Assembly: GCF_002885975.1 (NCBI RefSeq)
Contig: NZ_POSP01000004.1
Location: 496,001-560,000, forward strand
Reading direction: 5' to 3'
DNA: 64,000 bases
Source: Paucibacter aquatile
Lineage (GTDB): Bacteria; Pseudomonadota; Gammaproteobacteria; Burkholderiales; Burkholderiaceae_C
Shown: positions 37,502 to 45,947 of the stretch, in pieces
Layout of the letters: each line of letters opens with the position of its first letter
Position numbering within the stretch: the stretch's first letter is position 1
Position numbers and translations under genes: made by a program
Notes under the pieces: generated by a model
Databases searched by the model: none
Told to the model about the DNA's origin: nothing
Seen by the model: only the letters and a program-made list of their open reading frames with translations

Positions 37502-39649
37502 GTGCTCCAATCGCTGATGCTCAATAGTTTGCTGGATCTCAGCTTGTTCGGTGATGCGCTGGCCGCTATGGCCTATGCCGTTTTCACCTTGTACTTCGCC
37601 TGGAAGCTGTGCTGGCAGCGCAGCGCTCCAGCCCACATTGTTTCCTACGTCTTTCTCTCGGCCTTGCTTGTCAGCACGGGCTGGGCGGCCTTTTCCTGGC
37701 TCACCCAATGGCTTCGTTTGCCGATCGAGGTCGATGTCTGGCTGATTCCTTTGGCGGATTGGTTGCGCTACGCGCTGTGGCTGGCATTTGTGTGTCTGCT
37801 GTTACGGCCCGCCGATGGGGGCGCTCGGGCGGCAGGTCTGCCGCGTTTCGCGCCGCTCGCCGTCGTGGTGTCTTTGACATCTCTGGCGTTTTTGATCTCG
37901 CGTGAGTACAGCAGCCCGTGGTTGTCTTGGCCTGTCATGCTCAGCCGACCGGCGGCATTTGCGGCTCTGGCTCAGGCCGTGGTCGGGCTGATTCTGGTGG
38001 AGCAGTTGCTGCGCAATGTTTCGGCCGATTCGCGCTGGAACGCCAAGCCGGTTTGCCTTGGCTTGAGCGCCATCTTTGCATTCGATCTGTTTTTCTTTTC
38101 GCAGGCCGCCTTGTTTCGCCGCTTTGACAGCGACGCATTGAGTGTCCGCGCCCTGGTCCACAGTCTCGCGGTCCCATTGTTGTTCATGGCCGCACGCAGG
38201 CAGGTCGACTGGCTGGACAAACTCCATGTTTCTCGCGCCGCGGTGTTCCACTCGGCCGCGCTTTTGCTCGTGGGCGCCTACCTTTTGCTGGTTTCGGCGG
38301 TGGGCTATTACGTGCGCTACACCGGCGGCGAGTGGGGCAGGGCCCTGCAACTGGCCCTGATGTTTGTGGCCTTGATTGCACTGGCTGTGGCGGTGCTGTC
38401 CGGCGCAATTCGGGCTCGCTTGAAGATCTACATCAGCAAGAACTTTTTCAATTACCGCTACGACTACCGAGAGGAGTGGCTGCGTTTCACGGCCATTCTG
38501 TCTTCTGGCAGCTCTCCGCAGGAGATGGGGCTGACGGTGGTCAAGGCCTTGGCCAATCTGGTGGAAGCCCCTTCCGGAGCTTTGTGGTTGCGCCGTGGTG
38601 CCGAGGCTGAGCTGCGCCCGGTGGCGAACTGGAACCTGCCTCAGCAGGATCGCGCGGAGCAAGCTGCCTCGGGCTTTTGTGAGTTCTTGCGCGAACGCAA
38701 CTGGATCGTTGACATCCAGCAACTCCATGCTCAGCACCAGCACTATCAGGCCGTAGCCCTGCCCGAATGGTTGCTTGCGGATTCACGCTACTGGCTGGTC
38801 ATTCCATTGATCGTGGGTGGCGAGTTGCTGGGCTTGGTGGTTTTGGGGCGACCGAGGGCGCCGATCGAGGTCAACTGGGAGGTTCGCGACCTGCTCAAGA
38901 CCGCCAGCAGCCAGGCTGCCAGCTACCTGGCACAGATGCAGGCGGCCGAAGCCTTGCTCGAGGCGCGCAAATTCGATGCCTTCAATCGCATGTCCGCCTT
39001 TGTGGTTCACGATCTGAAGAACATCGTCACGCAGCTGTCCTTGATGATGAAGAATGCAAAGCGGCTTCGAGATAATCCCGAGTTTCAGCAGGATATGCTG
39101 GACACGGTGGAGAACTCGCTGGAGAAGATGCGGCAGCTGATGTTGCAGCTTCGCGAGGGTGAGAAGCCCCATGGGGTGAGCAGCGGTGTGGACTTGGTCG
39201 GGATTGCCAAACGTCTGGCCGCCGCGGCGGAAGCCAAGGGGCGCCGTTTGAACTTGCAGTTGAGTCAGGGGCTGCGCACGCGCGGCCACGAAGATCGCGT
39301 CGAGCGCGTCATTGGTCACGTTGTGCAGAACGCCTTCGATGCCAGTGCGGCTGATGCCGAGGTGCGGCTGGTTCTGGAACAGAATGGCAGCATGGCTCGC
39401 CTCATCGTCAGTGATCAAGGCTGCGGAATGAGCGAAGATTTCATCCAGAACCGTCTTTTCAAGCCGTTCCAGACGACCAAATCCAGCGGTATGGGGATTG
39501 GCGCTTATGAAAGTTACCAATACCTGCAAGAGTTGGGTGGAAAGATTTCGGTGGACAGCAAACTCAAGATCGGGACCACAGTGACGATTTCATTGCCTTT
39601 GTTTCATGGCGGTGGTGCGGGAGAGCACTCTTTGGTGGGAGGCGCATGA
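37502..39649 (+). CDS. prsK: PEP-CTERM system sensor histidine kinase PrsK
   Basis: 715-residue kinase. The first 300 residues form about eight to nine membrane helices, a GAF-like domain follows (about 330-480), then the kinase core with the histidine motif FVVHDLKNIVTQLSLMMKN and an ATPase domain with VQNAFDAS, SDQGCGM and SSGMGIGAYESYQYL. This layout and length match PrsK, which works with PrsR in exosortase-containing bacteria. The GTG at 37502 has a weak AGG; an ATG at 37517 is possible. It overlaps prsR by four bases (ATGA). Confidence 0.85.
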   Translation: MLQSLMLNSLLDLSLFGDALAAMAYAVFTLYFAWKLCWQRSAPAHIVSYVFLSALLVSTGWAAFSWLTQWLRLPIEVDVWLIPLADWLRYALWLAFVCLLLRPADGGARAAGLPRFAPLAVVVSLTSLAFLISREYSSPWLSWPVMLSRPAAFAALAQAVVGLILVEQLLRNVSADSRWNAKPVCLGLSAIFAFDLFFFSQAALFRRFDSDALSVRALVHSLAVPLLFMAARRQVDWLDKLHVSRAAVFHSAALLLVGAYLLLVSAVGYYVRYTGGEWGRALQLALMFVALIALAVAVLSGAIRARLKIYISKNFFNYRYDYREEWLRFTAILSSGSSPQEMGLTVVKALANLVEAPSGALWLRRGAEAELRPVANWNLPQQDRAEQAASGFCEFLRERNWIVDIQQLHAQHQHYQAVALPEWLLADSRYWLVIPLIVGGELLGLVVLGRPRAPIEVNWEVRDLLKTASSQAASYLAQMQAAEALLEARKFDAFNRMSAFVVHDLKNIVTQLSLMMKNAKRLRDNPEFQQDMLDTVENSLEKMRQLMLQLREGEKPHGVSSGVDLVGIAKRLAAAAEAKGRRLNLQLSQGLRTRGHEDRVERVIGHVVQNAFDASAADAEVRLVLEQNGSMARLIVSDQGCGMSEDFIQNRLFKPFQTTKSSGMGIGAYESYQYLQELGGKISVDSKLKIGTTVTISLPLFHGGGAGEHSLVGGA

Positions 39650-41013
39650 GCGCAGTGCGACAACAGCCTTTGCTGATCGTTGAAGACGATCTTGCGTTGC
39701 AAAAGCAGCTCAAGTGGTCACTTGATCGATTCGAATCCGTGTTGGCTCAGGACGTGGCTTCGGCCGTGCTGCAGTTTCGTCGGCACAGTCCTGCCGTGGT
39801 GACCATGGATCTGGGCCTGCCGCCCGATCAGGATTCGGTGTCCGAGGGGTTCAAGTGCCTCGAGAAGCTGTTGGAGTTGGATCCTTCGGCCAAGGTCATC
39901 GTGCTGACCGGTCAAAACGATCAAGAAAACGCGCTGCGAGCCATCCGCATGGGTGCGTATGACTTTTTGTCCAAGCCCGTCGATCCAGATGTGCTGAGCT
40001 TGACGGTCGAGCGCGCTTACCGGCTGTACGAACTGCAGCAAGAGAATCGACGCCTGCAGACCGCGCAACAGACGGGCGCATTGAGCGGCTTGGTGACCCG
40101 TGACGCCCAGATGCAGCGCATCTGCCGCACGATTGAGAAGGTAGCCAGCAGCGATGTCACCGTGCTTTTGCTCGGAGAGAGCGGCACCGGCAAGGAAGTG
40201 CTGGCCCAGGGCCTGCATGAAGCCTCCAAGCGGGAAGGGCGTTTCGTCGCCATCAACTGCGCCGCCATTCCTGAGAATCTGCTGGAGAGCGAACTGTTCG
40301 GCTACGAGAAGGGTGCCTTCACGGGTGCCAGCAAGACCACCATCGGCAAGATCGAGACGGCCCATGGGGGCACGCTGATGCTGGACGAAATAGGCGACCT
40401 GCCCATGCCGCTGCAGGCCAAGCTTCTGCGCTTTCTGCAGGAGCGTGTGATCGAGCGCGTTGGCGGGCGCAAGGAGATTCCGATCGATGTGCGGGTGATC
40501 GGGGCAACCCATCAGGATCTGAAAAATCAGATCAGCTCGGGCGGCTTTCGCGAGGACCTGTATTACCGACTGGCTGAGATCGTGATCGATATCCCGGCTT
40601 TGCGTGATCGCCAGGGCGATGCGGTCCTGTTGGCGCACACCTTCTTGCGCAAGTTCAGCAGCGAGTTGCGTCGGCCCGGACTCAGCCTGGGCGAAGATGC
40701 AATTCGCAAGATCGAGTCCTATGCCTGGCCCGGCAATGTGCGTGAATTGCAGAACATCATCAAGCGCGCTGCCATCATGGCCGATGGTCAGCAGATCACG
40801 GCTGACGACATCGGTATCGCAGTTGCTGCCCCATTGGATGGCGAGGAGCTGGCCGTTCTGGACTTGCGCACAGTGCGTGAGCGCGCCGAGCGGCAGGCTG
40901 TCGTCGCCGCCCTGGCGCGTGTGGATGGCAATATCTTGCGCGCGGCCGAGTTGCTGGGCGTCAGCCGTCCGACTCTGTATGACTTGATGGACAAGCTCCA
41001 GATCAAGGCTTGA
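39646..41013 (+). CDS. prsR: PEP-CTERM-box response regulator PrsR (sigma-54 activator)
   Basis: 455-residue NtrC-type regulator. The receiver domain occupies residues 1-130 with the phospho-acceptor in VVTMDLGLPPDQ. The AAA+ domain follows with Walker A GESGTGKE, the sigma-54 contact loop GAFTGA (in YEKGAFTGASK) and LMLDEIGDLP. The C-terminal Fis-type helix-turn-helix is in GNILRAAELLGVSRPTLYD. It should drive -24/-12 promoters when phosphorylated by PrsK. No exosortase or PEP-CTERM protein is in this window, so its targets may be distant or may include the neighbouring genes. Confidence 0.9.
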   Translation: MSAVRQQPLLIVEDDLALQKQLKWSLDRFESVLAQDVASAVLQFRRHSPAVVTMDLGLPPDQDSVSEGFKCLEKLLELDPSAKVIVLTGQNDQENALRAIRMGAYDFLSKPVDPDVLSLTVERAYRLYELQQENRRLQTAQQTGALSGLVTRDAQMQRICRTIEKVASSDVTVLLLGESGTGKEVLAQGLHEASKREGRFVAINCAAIPENLLESELFGYEKGAFTGASKTTIGKIETAHGGTLMLDEIGDLPMPLQAKLLRFLQERVIERVGGRKEIPIDVRVIGATHQDLKNQISSGGFREDLYYRLAEIVIDIPALRDRQGDAVLLAHTFLRKFSSELRRPGLSLGEDAIRKIESYAWPGNVRELQNIIKRAAIMADGQQITADDIGIAVAAPLDGEELAVLDLRTVRERAERQAVVAALARVDGNILRAAELLGVSRPTLYDLMDKLQIKA

Positions 41014-41350
41014 CGCAGGAGTGGGGCCTGTAGCCAGCGCTGTGTGGCCCCAGGCGGGTAAATCGGCGCTGGGCAACTCGCGACAGATGCGTCATTGTCG
41101 GGCGGGTTAGCCCGGGCCCTGCGTCGGGTCGGATTGTGGCGAGGCGGTGAAAGCTGGGTGTCTTGGGCTCTCGATAAGACGGGTGTCTTGCCACTTGCAA
41201 ACTTTGTCACGATTTGTACGCTCGGCGTATATTGGTCGGATGGTGGCGCGCGTGTTCGCAGGATGTTGAATGCTCGCCATTCCCGCTGATTCCATGCGCC
41301 GTGGCCCTGCCGCCGCGGCGCGTTGGGTGACGCATCAGATTGAGGAATCT
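41014..41350. other. Intergenic region between prsR and the acyltransferase-PilZ gene (337 bp)
   Basis: Contains a 7-bp inverted repeat after prsR, TGGGGCC (41022-41028) with GGCCCCA (41046-41052), with no U-tract, and a promoter-like pair at 41204-41233. The roughly 110-nt leader before the ATG is unassigned. A weak GG-N10-GC match at 41234-41247 also exists. Confidence 0.5.
41204..41233 (+). promoter_or_regulatory. Putative sigma-70 promoter of the acyltransferase-PilZ operon
   Basis: TTGTCA (41204-41209) and TATATT (41228-41233) with an 18-bp spacer. Transcription would start near 41240, 110 nt before the ATG at 41351. Confidence 0.5.
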
Positions 41351-42640
41351 ATGAGTCAAATCCGCCGGTCCAATTTCCGCAAAAGCCTCCATCAACAGCT
41401 ACGCGGCTTGTTCCGCAAGTTCCCGCAGAGCATCCGATTTCCTTTCTACCGGCGCATGGTGGATTGCGATCCCGCGCCTGACAGTCGGCTGGAGCTGAAA
41501 ATTGCAGAAACCCAGGAGGAGCTGGAGGCTTGCTTTCAGATCCTGCATGACGCCTATGTGTCCAGCGGTTTCATGAAACCGCATCCGTCGGGTATGCGCG
41601 TTACGATCTACCACGCATTGCCCACGACCACGACTCTGTGCGCCAAGTTCGACGGCCGCGTGGTGGGCACCATTTCCATCGTGCGGGAGGGGGTGTTCGG
41701 CTTCCCGATGCAGACTGCGTTTGATTTGACGCAAGTGCGTGCAAAAGGCGGCAAGATAGCAGAAATATCTGCTTTGGCGGTGCATCCTGAGTTTCGGCGT
41801 ACCGGCGGCGCGATCTTCTTTCCTTTGGTGAAGTTCATGCGCCAGTACTGCGTCGAGTACTTTGATACCCGCCACCTCGTGATTGCCGTCAACCCTGATC
41901 GTATCGAGCTCTATGAAGCCGTGCTTTGCTGCGAGCGCTTGCAAGCCAACGTGATCGATCACTATGACTTCGCCAACGGCGCGCCAGCCGTTGGCGCGAC
42001 GCTGGACTTACGTTTGGCACCTGAGGTGTTCCGGCGAACTTATGGTGGCCGGCCGCCTAAAAAGGACCTGCACAACTATTTTTTCGAGTTGTCTCTGCCC
42101 AATATCAAGCGCCCGAGCCGCAAGTACTTCACCACCAACGATCCGGTGATGACGCCCGAGCTGCTGGACTACTTTTTCAATCAAAGAACCCAGGTTCTTC
42201 CGCAGTTGGACGATCGCAAGAAGTCCCTGCTTTGGTCGATTTACGACCAGGTCGAGTACCGGGCTGTTTTGCCCTTGCTTCAAGGCTCTGCGGATCATGG
42301 CCATCCATTGCGCCGACATCAGCGCTATTCCATTCGTTGCCCAGGTGCGGTTGAGTTCAGTGTGGACGGCTCGAAGCGCAACTTTGTGCTGGATGTCATT
42401 GAAATTTCGCTCTTTGGTTTTCAAGCGGAGTGCAAGCTCAATCTGCCCTTGGAACAAGACGGTTGGGCCGAGATCGATCTGGGGCAGAACAAGCGCTCGC
42501 GGGTGGAAGTGCGTTCGGTGCGTCACCGCGAAACCGAGGCCGGGCACTTTTATGGTTTCAAGCTGACCGAACCCGACACCATCTGGCGCGAGTGTGTGGC
42601 AGCGCTGGAAATGAGTTTGACTTCAGGGGATCTGGCTTGA
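41351..42640 (+). CDS. N-acyl amino acid synthase (FeeM-like) fused to a PilZ domain
   Basis: 429-residue two-domain protein. Residues about 30-240 form a GNAT-like acyltransferase of the long-chain N-acyl amino acid synthase/autoinducer-synthase type (EELEACFQILHDAYVSSGFM; EISALAVHPEFRRTGGAIFF), which would join an acyl-ACP chain to an amino acid. Residues about 318-420 form a PilZ domain with RxxxR at R321-R325 and a second motif at 351-356 reading EISLFG, where D/N is expected first. Control by c-di-GMP is thus possible. The ATG at 41351 follows GAGGAA; the open frame from 41270 is rejected. A protease gene overlaps the stop. Confidence 0.8.
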   Translation: MSQIRRSNFRKSLHQQLRGLFRKFPQSIRFPFYRRMVDCDPAPDSRLELKIAETQEELEACFQILHDAYVSSGFMKPHPSGMRVTIYHALPTTTTLCAKFDGRVVGTISIVREGVFGFPMQTAFDLTQVRAKGGKIAEISALAVHPEFRRTGGAIFFPLVKFMRQYCVEYFDTRHLVIAVNPDRIELYEAVLCCERLQANVIDHYDFANGAPAVGATLDLRLAPEVFRRTYGGRPPKKDLHNYFFELSLPNIKRPSRKYFTTNDPVMTPELLDYFFNQRTQVLPQLDDRKKSLLWSIYDQVEYRAVLPLLQGSADHGHPLRRHQRYSIRCPGAVEFSVDGSKRNFVLDVIEISLFGFQAECKLNLPLEQDGWAEIDLGQNKRSRVEVRSVRHRETEAGHFYGFKLTEPDTIWRECVAALEMSLTSGDLA

Positions 42641-43455
42641 AAGAGGTCGGCATCAGCCTTGCTCAGTCTTGCGCAGCGTATCTTCGCGCCCTTGTGCGCG
42701 CACTGTGTGCGGGGCTGCTTGTCTCGCTGGTAGCCCATGCGCAAAGCTCGGCCTCGGCCTCGGCGTTGACGCCTGCCGAGATCATTGCTCGAAGCAAGCC
42801 CTCGGTGGTGTTGGTTGGCACCTTCAACCCTTTGGCCACGCCCCGTTTTTCGTTTCGTGGCACTGGCTTCGCCGTCGCTGATGGCACGCGCATCGTCACC
42901 AACGCCCATGTGCTGCCGGAGCCGGGTTCAGAGCAAGCATCGCAGTTGGCGGTGCAGGTCAAGCAGGCCAGCGGTGCGTGGGAGTTGCGCAAGGTGCTGG
43001 ACCTCAGCCTGGAGCGCGCCCATGACCTGGCTGTTCTTGAGATCGGTGCCCCGGCGCTGCGGCCTTTACCCTTGAAGACCGAGTTGCCCGAGGAGGGCAC
43101 GGAGGTGCTGTTCATTGGCTTCCCCATCGGCGGTGCGCTGGGGTTTTCACATGTCAGCCATCGTGGCATGGTCTCGGCCGTCACGCCGGTTGCCTTGCCG
43201 GCCCCCAGTTCCACCACACTCAATGCACGCAATGTGTCGCAGCTGCGCGCAGGCTCCTTCAACATCCTGCAGCTGGATGCGACGGCCTACCCAGGCAACA
43301 GCGGCGGGCCGGTGCTGGATGCGCGCAGCGGCGAGGTGCTCGGCGTCATCAATATGGTCCTGATCAAGAACACCAAAGAGTCCGTGCTCGCTCAGCCCTC
43401 AGGAATCAGCTACGCCATACCGATAGAGAACGTGGCTCGCATTTTGCAACGCTGA
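42637..43455 (+). CDS. Exported trypsin-like serine protease (S1C-type core, no PDZ)
   Basis: 272-residue protein with a signal peptide (LVRALCAGLLVSLVAHAQ). The chymotrypsin fold carries an intact triad: H91 in VTNAHVL, D130 in RAHDLAVL and S222 in YPGNSGGPV. It lacks PDZ domains, unlike DegP/DegS. No ATG precedes the signal peptide. The TTG at 42637 overlaps the upstream TGA as TTGA and has AGGGGA upstream, so translation is coupled to the acyltransferase-PilZ gene. Its substrate is unknown; a role in surface-protein or enzyme maturation at the envelope is an inference from context. Confidence 0.85.
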   Translation: MKEVGISLAQSCAAYLRALVRALCAGLLVSLVAHAQSSASASALTPAEIIARSKPSVVLVGTFNPLATPRFSFRGTGFAVADGTRIVTNAHVLPEPGSEQASQLAVQVKQASGAWELRKVLDLSLERAHDLAVLEIGAPALRPLPLKTELPEEGTEVLFIGFPIGGALGFSHVSHRGMVSAVTPVALPAPSSTTLNARNVSQLRAGSFNILQLDATAYPGNSGGPVLDARSGEVLGVINMVLIKNTKESVLAQPSGISYAIPIENVARILQR

Positions 43456-43509
43456 TCCGCCGGCATCGGGCCCGGCACGTCCTGCCGTGCTTGCAGTAAA
43501 GGAGTAGTC

Positions 43510-44643
43510 ATGAATGTTTTGATCACCGGTGGCGCAGGCTTTATCGGCACCCACACCACACGTGCTTTGGTGGTCCAGGGGCATACGGTCCGAATCCTGG
43601 ACAGCCTTGACCCCCAGATTCACGGGGCTGCACCTCAGTTCAGTGCCGAATTGCAGCAGCTTGCGGATTGCCGTCTGGGCTCGGTTCTGAGTTTGAGTGA
43701 CTGCATGCAGGCCTTGGACGGTGTTGATGCGGTCTACCACATGGCAGCCCGCACCGGTGTGGGTCAAAGCATGTATGAAATCGCCGATTACGTGTCCACC
43801 AATGTCCTGGGCACGGCGGTGCTTTTGGAAGCAATTCTGAAGAAGAAGATGCAGCTGCACCGCCTGGTGCTGTCTTCGTCACGCGCGATTTACGGCGAGG
43901 GCCTTTACAACTGCGCGAGCCATGGTGTGCAGCATCCCGAGATTCGCTCGGTCGAAGCCATGAATCGCGGCGACTTTTCCATGCCTTGCCCACACTGCCA
44001 GACTGCCATGCAGGCCTTGCCCACCACGGAGGATTGCCCCTCTGCGCCGCTGTCGGTTTACGCGCGAACCAAGAAGGAGCAGGAGGACTACTGCGACTAC
44101 TTTGCCAAGACCTACCGTTTGCCCGTCACCACGCTGCGCTACTTCAATGTGTACGGTTCCGGCCAGTCCTTGAAGAACCCCTACACCGGGGTGGTGTCCA
44201 TCTTTTTTTCGCTGCTGCGCGAAGGCAAGGCCTTGTCCATGTACGAAAGTGGCTTGCCGATCCGAGATTTCGTTCATGTGCGTGACGTGGTTCAAGCCAA
44301 TTTGCTGGCCTTGAGCTCGCCCCAGGCGGCAGGTCAGAAGTTCAATGTCGGATCCGGTGTTCCCGCCACCATCGCGGACATCGCGCGTACGCAAGCGCAA
44401 GCCATGAAGCTTGAAGCCAGCTTGGAGGATCGGGGCGAGTTCCGGGTGGGTGACATCTTTGCCTGCTATGCCGATCTTGAGCATTCGCGCCGCGACCTGG
44501 GTTTCAAGCCTCAAGTGGACCTCTTGCAGGGCATGGAAGAGTTTGTGGCCTGGGCCTCGGGCCAAGCGTCGGCCAATTTGTACGACAAGACCGTGAGCGA
44601 GCTCCGCGCTCATGGCTTGTTTGGGCAGGCGCGCCGGTCTTGA
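43510..44643 (+). CDS. NAD-dependent nucleotide-sugar epimerase/dehydratase with four-Cys insertion
   Basis: 377-residue extended SDR. The NAD motif GGAGFIG is at residues 7-13 and the catalytic YxxxK is Y184-K188 (YARTK). Between them an insertion carries cysteines C135, C160, C163 (CPHC) and C176, suggesting a metal site; related sequences are annotated as dTDP-rhamnose 4-epimerase or UDP-glucose epimerase types. GGAG-type ribosome binding (AAAGGAG) precedes the ATG by eight bases. It sits between the protease and a glycosyltransferase gene, so it probably supplies the sugar donor. Exact sugar unknown. Confidence 0.85.
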   Translation: MNVLITGGAGFIGTHTTRALVVQGHTVRILDSLDPQIHGAAPQFSAELQQLADCRLGSVLSLSDCMQALDGVDAVYHMAARTGVGQSMYEIADYVSTNVLGTAVLLEAILKKKMQLHRLVLSSSRAIYGEGLYNCASHGVQHPEIRSVEAMNRGDFSMPCPHCQTAMQALPTTEDCPSAPLSVYARTKKEQEDYCDYFAKTYRLPVTTLRYFNVYGSGQSLKNPYTGVVSIFFSLLREGKALSMYESGLPIRDFVHVRDVVQANLLALSSPQAAGQKFNVGSGVPATIADIARTQAQAMKLEASLEDRGEFRVGDIFACYADLEHSRRDLGFKPQVDLLQGMEEFVAWASGQASANLYDKTVSELRAHGLFGQARRS

Positions 44644-44693
44644 CCGAACTCAACTTCCGCACGCCCCGAACCGAGTCGCCGTAGAAGCAAGCC

Positions 44694-45899
44694 ATGTCCG
44701 CACCGAAACTTCTGTTCGTCGCCGAGGCTGTGTCCCTGGCCCATGTGGCGCGCCCTAGTGTCCTGGCCCATTGTGCGGTTGCGGCCGGCTATGAGGTGAT
44801 ATTTGCCAGCAACGGCCAGTTCCCGGTGTGTTCTGCCAGCCCGGAATGGCAGTCCTACGCCTTGCACAGCATCGCGCCTGCGCTGTTTCTGCAGCGTTTG
44901 GCGGACGGTCAACCGGTGTACAACGAGGCCGAGCTGCGGGCGTATGTCGATGCCGACATCCGCATGCTGGAGGCTTTGCGTCCAGCGGCCATCGTCGGTG
45001 ACTATCGACTGTCCCTGAGTGTGGCCGCGCGCAAAGTCGGCATCCCTTTGATGTCGATAGCCAATGCCCATTGGAGCCCTTTCGCTCGTGATCAGCAAAT
45101 GCAAGCGCCTGAAATGGCGCCGGCCCGATATTTGGGCTACGCGGGTCTTGATCTTGTGTTTCGTGCCGTCTGGCCCTGGGCCAGCTTGCATCACTGTGCA
45201 GCCATGAATCGCGTGCGAGCCGACTACGGCCTGCCGGCCTACCGAAGCTTGCGTGAATACTATTGCGACGGCGATCTGACGCTGTATTCCGACACGCCGG
45301 CTCTGGTGCCAACCGCGGATTTACCGGCTTCCCATCGTTATGTGGGGCCCATCGTCTGGTCGCCGCAGATGACGCCGCCGGATTGGTGGGGCGTACCAGC
45401 GGGACAAGGTCGCCCGCTGGCCTACATCACCTTAGGCTCGACCGGCAGTGTCGATCTGCTGCCGGCCATCATTGATGCCTGTCTGGCTGAGGGCATGAGC
45501 TGCTTGGTGGCCACTGCAGGGCGCAGCGATTTCCGCTCGGACTCGCCCTATGTGTTTTGTGCCCCATATCTTCCGGGCAGCGAAGCGGCGGCCTGCGCTG
45601 ATGTGGTGGTCTGCAATGGTGGTAGCGCCACGGTTCAACAGGCTCTGCAGAAGGGGCGGCCCGTGCTGGGCATTTGCTCCAACCTCGATCAGGTCTTGAC
45701 CATGAAGGCCATGCAGCAAGCCGGTGTCGGGCGCTATTTCCGTGCCGGGCAGTTCTCGCAGTCACGCATGCGCCAAGCACTGCGCGACTTGCGCGACGAG
45801 CCCGCGCTGCGTGCGCGTGCCCTGGCCATGGTCGAAGAGTTTGCGCGCTGGGATCCGCGTGTTCACTTTCCGAAGGCTTTGGCCGCGGTTCTGTCCTGA
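44694..45899 (+). CDS. GT1-type glycosyltransferase (UGT/RhlB-like)
   Basis: 401-residue GT-B fold protein. The N-terminal domain opens KLLFVAEAVSLAHVARPSVLA, as in macrolide and rhamnosyl transferases, and the C-terminal donor domain has PLAYITLGSTGS, PYLPGSEAAACADVVVCNGGSATVQQAL and RPVLGICSNLDQ. GT1 enzymes of this sort add a sugar to small hydrophobic acceptors rather than to polymers. Lying after an N-acyl amino acid synthase-like gene and a sugar epimerase, it may glycosylate an acyl product; this is an inference. It is 50 bp after the epimerase and 48 bp before the ybaK-type gene. Confidence 0.82.
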   Translation: MSAPKLLFVAEAVSLAHVARPSVLAHCAVAAGYEVIFASNGQFPVCSASPEWQSYALHSIAPALFLQRLADGQPVYNEAELRAYVDADIRMLEALRPAAIVGDYRLSLSVAARKVGIPLMSIANAHWSPFARDQQMQAPEMAPARYLGYAGLDLVFRAVWPWASLHHCAAMNRVRADYGLPAYRSLREYYCDGDLTLYSDTPALVPTADLPASHRYVGPIVWSPQMTPPDWWGVPAGQGRPLAYITLGSTGSVDLLPAIIDACLAEGMSCLVATAGRSDFRSDSPYVFCAPYLPGSEAAACADVVVCNGGSATVQQALQKGRPVLGICSNLDQVLTMKAMQQAGVGRYFRAGQFSQSRMRQALRDLRDEPALRARALAMVEEFARWDPRVHFPKALAAVLS

Positions 45900-45947
45900 A
45901 GATGCGTCGCTCCGGGCCTGCTGTCCTGGGCCTGAGACAATGCACGG

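Noticed and set aside
41234..41247. GG-N10-GC match before the acyltransferase-PilZ gene as a sigma-54 promoter
   Set aside because: Only the invariant bases match; a better sigma-70-like pair lies at 41204-41233.
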